In this document: one piece after another, positions 1 to 5,075 of the stretch
How the letters are laid out: the number at the start of each line of letters is the position of its first letter
Position numbering within the stretch: position 1 is the stretch's first letter
Assembly (NCBI GenBank): GCA_958418185.1
Contig: CATZEP010000055.1
Span: 1 to 8,397, forward strand
Reading direction: 5' to 3'
Source of the DNA: an uncultured Collinsella sp.
Lineage (GTDB): Bacteria; Actinomycetota; Coriobacteriia; Coriobacteriales; Coriobacteriaceae
Length of the DNA stretch: 8,397 nt
Notes under the pieces: model-generated
What the model saw: only the letters and a program-made list of their open reading frames with translations
What the model was told of the DNA's origin: nothing
The model's database searches: none
Program-made: the position numbers and the translations under genes

Positions 1-1304
1 CCATCCCCTGCCTGCGCCACGGCATCCCCACCAACCGTCTGGCCTACGCCATGCAGTATTTCGATCTGAGCTGCGTCGCGTTTGAGGATCTGCCCTATGT
101 GACGCTGCTCTGCCGCCTGCTCAAACAGCTGCCCACGAGCGAGCACTCGGCCGAGGAGCTCGACAACTTGCTCGCCGGCAAACTGGGCTTTTTGAGCTTT
201 ACGACCGAGGTCATGACCCAGCCCGACGTGGACGGCGTGCGCCCCTACCTGCTGGTGAGCGCCGGCACCCTGTCCGAGAAGATCGATGCGCTGGCGAGCC
301 TGCCGCGCGAGGTGTGGTCGAGCACGCTTTTGCTCGACGCCGACGCCGACCGCGTGCGCGATGTGCTCACGCAGATTCGCATTGGGCTTGAGCAGGGCTT
401 TATCAACAACGGTCACTCGGCGGCGCTCGGTCGCGCGATGAGCTACAGCTCGCCTTCGGCCGTGGTGCGCGAGCAGCTTTCGGGCGTGGACTTCTACCTG
501 TTCCTGCGCGATCTGCTCGACCACTTTGACGAGCACCTGGACGACCTGCGCGCCAAGCTTGCCGAGCTGGCAGGCCGCATCTTTGTGACCGATGGGTGCC
601 TGGCGAGCTTTACCGGCAGTGATGAGGACTTTAACGCGTACTGGGCCGCCGCGGGCGACCTGGGGTTGGGCGCGGGCGACGGCGCCAATGCCGGCCGCGA
701 CGCGCTTGTGGTGCCGACGCCGTGCGACCGCCACGAGGCTTTTGTCATCCCCAGCGATATCTGCTTTGCGGCAAGCGCGTGCGATCCGCGTCGCTTGGGC
801 ATCGACGTGACGGGCGCCTGGGCGGTTGCTGCCAACGCGCTTTCCTACGACTACCTGTGGAACGAGATCCGCGTGAAGGGCGGCGCGTACGGCTGCGGAT
901 TCCGCGCGGCCGGCGAGCGTCAGGCGGCGTTCTACACCTACCGCGACCCGGCAATCGACCCCTCGATTGAGCGCGTGGCGCGCGCGGGCGAATGGCTCGG
1001 CAGCTTTGAGCCCGACGAGGCCGCCTTTGAGGGCTTTATCGTGAGCTGCGTGAGCGGCATGGACGCGCCGGTGAAGCCGTACGCGCTCACCAAGCGTCGC
1101 AACACGACCTACCTGGCCGGGCTCGATCCGCATGCACGCGAGGAGCGCCGCGCCCAGATGCTTGCCGCCACGCCCGGTGAGCTGCGCGCGCTCGGCGCCG
1201 ACGTGGCGCGTATCGCAGCCGAGTCGCCAACGTGCGTCTTTGGCGGCCGAGACGTCATCGCCAAGAGCAACGCCGGCTTTAACGTAGTCGACCTGCTGGG
1301 CTAA
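1..1304 (+). CDS. M16C family zinc metallopeptidase (insulinase/presequence protease-like), C-terminal part
   Basis: The reading frame is open from base 3 with no start, so the gene begins before the window; about 433 residues are visible, ending at TAA 1302-1304. Near the window edge the protein reads TNRLAYAMQYFDLS, which matches the opening strand of a repeat domain in M16C peptidases (falcilysin/PreP/Cym1 type). Around 856-897 it carries the RVKGGAYG motif, the family's C-terminal-domain Arg/Tyr motif that contacts the substrate backbone. The catalytic HxxEH zinc motif belongs to the N-terminal domain and lies off the window, so activity cannot be judged. In this family two clamshell halves enclose and degrade peptides, usually in the cytoplasm; no signal peptide can be assessed. 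Full-length relatives are about 950-1000 residues, so roughly the last 45 percent is present. The ATG at 51 is internal. Family assignment is firm; the substrate is unknown. Confidence 0.88.
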   Translation, partial: IPCLRHGIPTNRLAYAMQYFDLSCVAFEDLPYVTLLCRLLKQLPTSEHSAEELDNLLAGKLGFLSFTTEVMTQPDVDGVRPYLLVSAGTLSEKIDALASLPREVWSSTLLLDADADRVRDVLTQIRIGLEQGFINNGHSAALGRAMSYSSPSAVVREQLSGVDFYLFLRDLLDHFDEHLDDLRAKLAELAGRIFVTDGCLASFTGSDEDFNAYWAAAGDLGLGAGDGANAGRDALVVPTPCDRHEAFVIPSDICFAASACDPRRLGIDVTGAWAVAANALSYDYLWNEIRVKGGAYGCGFRAAGERQAAFYTYRDPAIDPSIERVARAGEWLGSFEPDEAAFEGFIVSCVSGMDAPVKPYALTKRRNTTYLAGLDPHAREERRAQMLAATPGELRALGADVARIAAESPTCVFGGRDVIAKSNAGFNVVDLLG

Positions 1305-1311
1305 CCACAAC

Positions 1312-1357
1312 AAAGGTAGATTTTTGGGACATGCCTGAAAATCTACCTTTTTCTTTT
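1312..1357 (+). terminator. Intrinsic terminator after the M16C peptidase gene
   Basis: Perfect 13-bp arms (AAAGGTAGATTTT at 1312-1324, its reverse complement at 1338-1350) enclose a 13-nt loop and run into a T-rich tail, TTCTTTT. It begins 8 nt after the stop codon. The stem is AT-rich and the loop carries GGGACATGCC. A 21-bp part of the hairpin (1316-1336) recurs inverted at 4978-4998, so this terminator belongs to a repeat family. Confidence 0.75.
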
Positions 1358-1399
1358 GCCGCTGCTTGGGCGGGGCAGCTCAGCCCGTCCCACCAGTTT

Positions 1400-1536
1400 G
1401 TCTAAATCTGTAACATCTAGGCGGCAATATCGGCTCCAGATGTTACAGATCGAGACATTTCCGAATGGCGCCGACCCTTTGTCTCAATCTGTAACATCTA
1501 GGTCCGGTTTTGCCGAGTTACTGTTACAGATCGAGA
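1400..1536. repeat. Two tandem copies of an imperfect inverted repeat
   Basis: Unit 1 has arms at 1400-1418 (GTCTAAATCTGTAACATCT) and 1438-1456, pairing at 17 of 19 positions around a 19-nt loop. Unit 2 starts 81 bp later, with left arm 1481-1499 (GTCTCAATCTGTAACATCT) and right arm about 1522-1536. The shared core is ATCTGTAACA. The loop sequences differ between units while the arms are conserved, suggesting selection on, or recent copying of, the arms. No T-run follows either stem, so these are not ordinary terminators. No coding signal is seen across them. Confidence 0.8.
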
Positions 1537-1566
1537 TATACCGCCACGAACATCCGCTCTTCGTCA

Positions 1567-1624
1567 AAACCACCACGAAGGTGTCCATGAACTGCCCCCT
1601 TTGCGATGGCTTATGTGGTGGTTT
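1567..1624. repeat. Long-loop inverted repeat (AAACCACCAC ... GTGGTGGTTT)
   Basis: Ten-base perfect arms lie at 1567-1576 and 1615-1624, separated by 38 nt. It is one of a series of distinct stem-loops filling the spacer between the peptidase and folate genes. No T-run follows. A 29-codon Cys-rich frame starts inside the loop, but it is weakly supported. Confidence 0.5.
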
Positions 1625-1641
1625 GGGTGTTTGCCCAGATA

Positions 1642-1680
1642 AAACCTGCCAAAATAAACCTGTCCCTTTTTGGTAGGTTT
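1642..1680. repeat. Stem-loop directly upstream of the folate cyclo-ligase ribosome binding site
   Basis: Arms AAACCTGCCAAAA (1642-1654) and TTTTGGTAGGTTT (1668-1680) pair over 13 positions, with one G-T wobble, around a 13-nt loop containing CCTGTCCC. The stem ends only 3 nt before the Shine-Dalgarno sequence at 1684. It could be a repeat-derived terminator for upstream transcripts or could affect access to the translation start; the sequence does not decide between these. Confidence 0.6.
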
Positions 1681-1683
1681 GCT

Positions 1684-1691
1684 AGAGGAGG
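1684..1691 (+). promoter_or_regulatory. Ribosome binding site fixing the cyclo-ligase start
   Basis: AGAGGAGG lies 5 nt before the ATG at 1697. This selects that ATG over a TTG at 1670, which would sit inside the hairpin and put the Shine-Dalgarno sequence inside the coding region. Confidence 0.85.
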
Positions 1692-1696
1692 TTGGG

Positions 1697-2293
1697 ATGG
1701 ACAAGGCCGAGTTGCGGAAGGCGGTGATTGCTCGGCGCGACGCTCTTGATTTGGACGCGCGAGCGGCAAAGTCTACCGTTATCTGCGCGCGGCTTGTTGA
1801 GCTGTTGGATCGCTTGGATGCCGCGGCGCCGCACACCGTTGCCGTCTATGCCGCGATGGGTTCCGAGGTCGACCCTGCCGCGTTTGCCGCTGCGGCCGCC
1901 GCGCGCGGCTGGCGCGTGGCCTATCCGTGCATGCTCTCGGCAATTGATGCCGCAGCTTGTGGCCAGCGCATGTGCATGCGGGCAGTTGCCGCCGACGATG
2001 CGTCCGCGGCTCCGTTTATCGCCCACCCCACGCGGGCCTTTGCGGCTACGGACATCGACAGCAACCGCTTCCCTATCGTACCTGCCGAAGCTCTCGACAT
2101 GGTCGTCGTGCCGCTCGTAGCATTCGACCGCGCCGGCGCGCGCCTGGGCTACGGCGGCGGCTGCTATGACCGCTACCTGCCCACGCTCTCGCCCGCATGC
2201 CAAATCATCGGCATCGCCTTTGACGAGCAGCGTGTCGACCACGTTCCCACCGACGCCCACGACCTGCCGCTACCCCACATCGTCAGCGCCTGA
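1697..2293 (+). CDS. 5-formyltetrahydrofolate cyclo-ligase (MTHFS family)
   Basis: The 198-residue protein is of usual size for the bacterial MTHFS family (known as ygfA/fau or yqgN elsewhere). These enzymes convert 5-formyl-THF to 5,10-methenyl-THF using ATP in the cytoplasm, returning an inhibitory storage folate to the one-carbon pool. Visible features: a basic N-terminal helix (KAELRKAVIARRDAL), the conserved acidic residue in GSEVDP (Glu57), and the signature RLGYGGGCYDRYL at 149-161, which forms the ATP/folate phosphate-binding loop. Most relatives have GYGGGYYDR; here the first Tyr is Cys156. The C-terminus (DEQRVDHVPTDAHDLPL) also fits the family. The middle (residues 60-110) is Ala-rich. 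No operon partner is visible: the neighbouring gene is convergent and the upstream gene is separated by terminator-like hairpins. Identity is firm. Confidence 0.93.
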   Translation: MDKAELRKAVIARRDALDLDARAAKSTVICARLVELLDRLDAAAPHTVAVYAAMGSEVDPAAFAAAAAARGWRVAYPCMLSAIDAAACGQRMCMRAVAADDASAAPFIAHPTRAFAATDIDSNRFPIVPAEALDMVVVPLVAFDRAGARLGYGGGCYDRYLPTLSPACQIIGIAFDEQRVDHVPTDAHDLPLPHIVSA

Positions 2294-2317
2294 TCGCCGC
2301 TGTATCGCACCCGCAAG

Positions 2318-2385
2318 ATGAGCGTGGAAAATCTCCCACTTTGAGCCCCCTTACGAGCCAAAAACGGGAGATTATCCACGCTCAT
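2318..2385. repeat. Composite repeat copy 1: long hairpin
   Basis: Arms ATGAGCGTGGAAAATCTCCC (2318-2337) and its near-perfect complement at 2366-2385 pair at 19 of 20 positions around a 28-nt loop with GAGCC twice. A second copy with the same architecture lies at 3766-3831. It starts 24 nt after the cyclo-ligase stop and could serve as a read-through barrier between the convergent genes, but no T-run follows on the + strand. Confidence 0.85.
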
Positions 2386-2392
2386 TCAACAA

Positions 2393-2487
2393 GCGTCCAA
2401 AAATCCACGCTCGTGTGTCCGAAAATCCACGCTTAACCAATGCGCGTCCAGATTTCCACACTCGTCCGTCCGGATTTACACGCTCGT
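2393..2487. repeat. Composite repeat copy 1: four 22-bp tandem repeats
   Basis: Repeats lie at 2393-2414, 2415-2436, 2444-2465 and 2466-2487, in two abutting pairs separated by 7 bp. The common form is roughly GCGTCC-RRAWWT-CCACGCTCGT; the first two are the best conserved. The core ATCCACGCTC is the same sequence that forms the outer arm of the adjacent hairpin. The array ends 24 bp before the stop codon of the minus-strand nuclease-like gene. Confidence 0.85.
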
Positions 2488-2511
2488 GCGGCTCAACGCT
2501 CTGCAACCGCC

Positions 2512-3474
2512 TCAGCACACGCGCGGTACGCCGGCAACTTTGAGCTTGCGATCGAGCTTTATCGGATCCCCCAGATCCTCCCAGCACAATCGCACGATCT
2601 TGCAGTTATCAAGCAGCGAAAGCCTCGACTCGCGCTGACGCTCATCAAACTGCGCCTTCGCAAGCTTGCCCTCCTCCGCCGCTTTCTCGCTTTTAACGAA
2701 TCCGTCGAACTCACCGATAATCAGCCGGTCGCCCACGCGCCACAAGTAGTCAACGCGATATGGCCGTCCCGGCTCAACTGGGTCGAACAGCTCAACTTGC
2801 AGCTCCGGCGTCTGCCAGCCGCGCTCGATCATCAGCGCGCGTGCCTTGGACTCGCCGCCGCTTTCCGACAGTCCATCGGCACACCGCGCAACCCTGCGCG
2901 CCGTCACAACACCACGACGATTCAGGCCAAGATTGTCGACAGTCTCAACAAGATGCTCCATCGACAACAGCTGCTCATGAAGCGCTGAGTCCGCAATGAT
3001 CAGTCCCTCGACAAACGACGCATCGACCAGGCAATCCGCAATCGTCTGATCGATATCGGTCACGGCAATATCCATCTGGATTGCCCGTGTTTGACGAGCA
3101 TAACGATGGCGAATCACCCGAGAGCCGGGCGTCGTCGATTGCGCCGGCGCCGCGGCGATATGGATGTGCGTCAAATTGGCATGCGAAACCGAAAGGCCAT
3201 AGATAACAGCCGCCGTATAGGAGCAAAACGTCCAGTCGGGATGCTTTTGCGCAAGGGCCCGTACCCGATGCAGATAACGCTGCCGAAACTTGAGCTCGGA
3301 CCAATAATCCGGACGCGCATACAGCCCCGGCATGACCGCCTCTAGACTTCCCGCCGCCACCCGCCGCTCAATCTGCTTTGCCTCCGCCGCCGTGCGCGCG
3401 TACACGCAACTCATCTGCTGTTCGCATGCTTTAATGTGACTTCTAAGTCTTTGATTCGCCGTCATGTTTCCCAT
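2512..3474 (-). CDS. AbiEi-antitoxin-like wHTH protein with DUF559/Vsr-like nuclease-fold C-terminus
   Basis: From the chosen ATG (3474) the protein has 320 residues. The start is supported by GGGAGG 4 nt upstream; an earlier in-frame ATG at 3552 lacks such a site and would run through a leader repeat array. Residues about 25-95 resemble the AbiEi-type winged-helix region (ARTAAEAKQIERRVAAGSLE, then PGLYARPDYW). Residues about 200-305 match the DUF559/Vsr-like PD-(D/E)XK fold: Glu208 in GGESKAR, Asp242 in YRVDYLW, Glu255-x-Asp257-Gly in IGEFDG, and the later IVRLCWEDLGDP strand. The acidic residues expected of an active site are present. AbiEi proteins are usually DNA-binding antitoxins paired with an AbiEii nucleotidyltransferase, but no toxin gene lies beside this one. 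It may be a solitary regulator, a nuclease with self-control, or a defence or mobile-element cargo gene. Base composition looks less GC-rich than its neighbours. Domain calls are from motif memory; function is unproven. Confidence 0.75.
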   Translation of the reverse strand: MGNMTANQRLRSHIKACEQQMSCVYARTAAEAKQIERRVAAGSLEAVMPGLYARPDYWSELKFRQRYLHRVRALAQKHPDWTFCSYTAAVIYGLSVSHANLTHIHIAAAPAQSTTPGSRVIRHRYARQTRAIQMDIAVTDIDQTIADCLVDASFVEGLIIADSALHEQLLSMEHLVETVDNLGLNRRGVVTARRVARCADGLSESGGESKARALMIERGWQTPELQVELFDPVEPGRPYRVDYLWRVGDRLIIGEFDGFVKSEKAAEEGKLAKAQFDERQRESRLSLLDNCKIVRLCWEDLGDPIKLDRKLKVAGVPRVC

Positions 3475-3511
3475 GTCGCCTCCCAAATCTTGGAACGGCG
3501 CAAACGTACCA

Positions 3512-3573
3512 GACGGTTTCATGCGAAGTCTGACCAAATACCGTCCAGGCACTGACCAAATGCTTGACGGTTT
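3512..3573 (-). promoter_or_regulatory. Repeat array in the leader of the wHTH-nuclease gene (candidate autoregulatory operator)
   Basis: On the + strand CTGACCAAAT occurs at 3530-3539 and 3552-3561, exactly 22 bp apart. GACGGTTT occurs at 3512-3519 and 3566-3573, with an inverted ACCGTC at about 3541-3546 between them. The array lies between a possible promoter and the start codon. AbiEi-family antitoxins are known to bind repeats upstream of their own genes, so self-binding is a plausible inference. Confidence 0.45.
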
Positions 3574-3593
3574 TGGACGTTTTAGGCTGATGA

Positions 3594-3622
3594 CTTATAT
3601 CTGCAGGTAGGGCGGTTGTCGA
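3594..3622 (-). promoter_or_regulatory. Possible promoter for the wHTH-nuclease gene
   Basis: Reading the minus strand, TCGACA (3622-3617) and TATAAG (3599-3594) are 17 bp apart, each one base from the sigma-70-type consensus hexamer. The transcript would begin near 3587 and have a leader of about 110 nt including the repeat array. Nothing recognisable is seen in the remaining stretch 3623-3765. Confidence 0.45.
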
Positions 3623-3765
3623 GAGGTCCCTGTCTCCACAATTCGATGCCTTGGTCCATTGGATTATCAGAAAGAAAAACCCGTCGAGATTCAAGACCAC
3701 GCCAAATGCGACTTTGCTTCTGCACCGCCTCTTAGCCGAGCCATCGGCATCTACATGCCTAAAAA

Positions 3766-3831
3766 ATGAGCGTGGATAATCTCCCGTTTTGAGCCTAGTT
3801 TTGAGCCAAAAGTGGGAGATTATCCACGCTC
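3766..3831. repeat. Composite repeat copy 2: long hairpin
   Basis: Arms GAGCGTGGATAATCTCCC (3768-3785) and 3814-3831 pair perfectly over 18 bp around a loop with GAGCC twice. It has the same layout and orientation as the copy at 2318. Each arm contains TTATCCACG, one base from the DnaA-box consensus; this is probably incidental. It lies on the downstream side of metA, where it could also limit metA transcripts. Confidence 0.85.
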
Positions 3832-3840
3832 GATTTGTAA

Positions 3841-3884
3841 ACGTCCGAAAATCCACGCTCGTGTGTCCGAAAATCCACGTTCGT
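3841..3884. repeat. Composite repeat copy 2: two 22-bp tandem repeats
   Basis: Repeats at 3841-3862 (ACGTCCGAAAATCCACGCTC plus GT) and 3863-3884 are nearly identical to the first two units of the array at 2393. Copy 2 has two units where copy 1 has four, as expected if the array expands or contracts in register. Confidence 0.85.
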
Positions 3885-3937
3885 CACGCCGCGAGCACAG
3901 CAACGGCCGCAGCAGCAACCACAGCTACAGCCGCAGC

Positions 3938-4864
3938 CTAGTGCTCCTCGCCGGCGCGGGCCAGGTCGTAGGGCGTGGTCTGGTAGACGTAGTAGTTGAG
4001 CCAGTTGGTATAGAACAGCTGAGCCTGACTGCGCCAGACGTTGCGCGGCTCGGCGGTGGGGTCGTCGTTCGGGAAGTAATGCGCCGGCACCTGAGGGTTA
4101 AGCCCGCGCTTCACGTCGCGCTCGTACTCCAAACGCAGCGTGTCGGTATCGTACTCGGGATGGCCAAAGACAAAGAAGCGGCGGCTGTCGGTCGACTTGA
4201 CGATGTACAGGCCCACCTCGTCGGACACGGCCACGACCGCAAGCTGCGGCTCGGCCTCCACGTCCTCGCGGCGCACATCGGTGTTGCGCGAATGCACAGC
4301 ATAGAAACGGTCGTCAAAGCCGCGAACCAGCGGGCTTTGCGGCTTCACCAGATAATGCTCGAACACGCCGCTCGCCTTTGCCGGCAGGTCGTGCTTTTGG
4401 ATACCGTAATGATGGTAGAGCCCCGCCTGCGCGCCCCAACAAATATGCAGCGTAGAGTGCACGTGCGTGGTGGACCAATCCATGATCTGGCAGAGCTCGG
4501 GCCAGTAGTCGACCTCCTCGAACGGCATCTGCTCCACCGGCGCGCCCGTGATGATCAGGCCGTCGTAGTGGATGTCGCGGATGTCGTCAAACGTGCGGTA
4601 GAACGTCTCCAGGTGGCCGGCGCTCACGTGCGTGGCCTCGTGCGTCTTGGTGCGCAGCAGGTCCACCTCCACCTGCAGCGGCGTGTTGGAGAGTTTGCGC
4701 ATGATCTGCGTCTCGGTAGCGATTTTGGTGGGCATGAGGTTGAGGATGAGCACGCGCAGCGGACGGATGTCCTGGTGCAGCGCGCGGTACTCGGTCATAA
4801 CAAAGATGTTCTCGCTCTCGAGCTGCGCAGCGGCAGGAAGGGCGTCGGGAATACGAATGGGCAT
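3938..4864 (-). CDS. metA: Homoserine O-acyltransferase MetA, predicted acetyltransferase
   Basis: The 308-residue protein is full length for MetA and uses the family's standard numbering: nucleophile Cys142 in HICWGAQAG, His235 and Glu237 in FGHPEYD, and Lys47 in LMPTKIATE. MetA acylates the hydroxyl of L-homoserine in the cytoplasm, committing it to methionine. In this family residue 111 decides the acyl donor: Glu111 (as in Bacillus cereus) goes with acetyl-CoA, Gly111 (as in E. coli) with succinyl-CoA. Here the sequence reads GAPVEQMPFEEV with Glu at 111, so acetyl-CoA is predicted even though automatic annotation may say succinyltransferase. AAGGAG (4875-4870) lies 5 nt before the ATG. 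It is transcribed alone, divergent from the dehydrogenase gene. No SAM riboswitch or T-box was recognised in the leader. After the TAG stop, 17 further in-frame codons encode only Ala, Val and Leu. Confidence 0.95.
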   Translation of the reverse strand: MPIRIPDALPAAAQLESENIFVMTEYRALHQDIRPLRVLILNLMPTKIATETQIMRKLSNTPLQVEVDLLRTKTHEATHVSAGHLETFYRTFDDIRDIHYDGLIITGAPVEQMPFEEVDYWPELCQIMDWSTTHVHSTLHICWGAQAGLYHHYGIQKHDLPAKASGVFEHYLVKPQSPLVRGFDDRFYAVHSRNTDVRREDVEAEPQLAVVAVSDEVGLYIVKSTDSRRFFVFGHPEYDTDTLRLEYERDVKRGLNPQVPAHYFPNDDPTAEPRNVWRSQAQLFYTNWLNYYVYQTTPYDLARAGEEH

Positions 4865-4963
4865 GGATGCTCCTTACGAGTCAGTTGCAGCTATGGTACA
4901 ACGAGCGGCCCCATCCGCGCGAGCACATCGCCCAGCGATGCCGTCAGCGGCCCAAATCACTCC

Positions 4964-4998
4964 AAAAGTAGAGATTAAGGCATGTCCCAAAAATCTAC
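4964..4998 (-). repeat. Degenerate second copy of the GGGACATGCC hairpin
   Basis: The stretch 4978-4998 is an exact 21-bp inverted match to 1316-1336 in the peptidase terminator. Here the partner arm has decayed: only GTAGA/TCTAC pairs cleanly (4968-4972 with 4994-4998), followed on the minus strand by TTTT. It lies in the divergent metA/dehydrogenase region, about 100 nt upstream of metA. The rest of that region (4865-5032) shows only a small hairpin, CATCGC-cca-GCGATG at 4926-4940. Confidence 0.65.
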
Positions 4999-5032
4999 GG
5001 CGCTTTAGTCTAGCAAAGTGACGGCAGGACGC

Positions 5033-5038
5033 TACAAT
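5033..5038 (+). promoter_or_regulatory. Likely -10 element of the dehydrogenase gene
   Basis: TACAAT differs from TATAAT by one base and lies 37 nt before the start codon. No convincing -35 hexamer is seen 16-18 bp upstream, so the promoter may need an activator or be weak. It also argues against the ATG at 5037 being the translation start. Confidence 0.4.
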
Positions 5039-5061
5039 GGTTCGACGCAAAAAACTCGGCC

Positions 5062-5068
5062 GGAAGGA
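5062..5068 (+). promoter_or_regulatory. Ribosome binding site fixing the dehydrogenase start
   Basis: GGAAGGA lies 7 nt before the ATG at 5076. It supports that start over the in-frame ATG at 5037, which would add 13 basic residues ahead of the Rossmann strand. Confidence 0.8.
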
Positions 5069-5075
5069 TACTCGT

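Noticed and set aside
1356..1676. 106-codon + strand frame across the first spacer
   Set aside because: The frame consists of translated tandem inverted repeats, with repeated SKSVTSR/SQSVTSR words. There is no ribosome binding site.
2393..2487. CRISPR array
   Set aside because: The 22-bp units abut directly or are separated by 7 bp, so there are no spacers, and no cas genes are nearby.
3475..3552. Earlier start for the wHTH-nuclease protein at 3552
   Set aside because: It lacks a Shine-Dalgarno sequence and would translate the candidate operator. The ATG at 3474 has GGGAGG at good spacing and fits the domain start better.
3443..3856. 137-codon minus-strand frame upstream of the wHTH-nuclease gene
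   Set aside because: It starts within the hairpin repeat, runs through promoter-like sequence and leader repeats, and overlaps the gene start in another frame.
3766..3884. Replication origin based on the TTATCCACG motifs
   Set aside because: The motifs sit inside hairpin arms, mismatch the DnaA box at the last base, lack an AT-rich unwinding region, and no dnaA/dnaN neighbours are present.
3812..4978. Long + strand open frame opposite metA (388 codons)
   Set aside because: It is the antisense shadow of metA, which has the catalytic residues and a good ribosome binding site. The + frame begins inside the repeat and has no family features.
4865..5032. SAM riboswitch or T-box upstream of metA
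   Set aside because: Only a 6-bp hairpin and the decayed repeat were seen. None of the conserved cores of those elements could be recognised by eye, though a covariance-model search would be more decisive.
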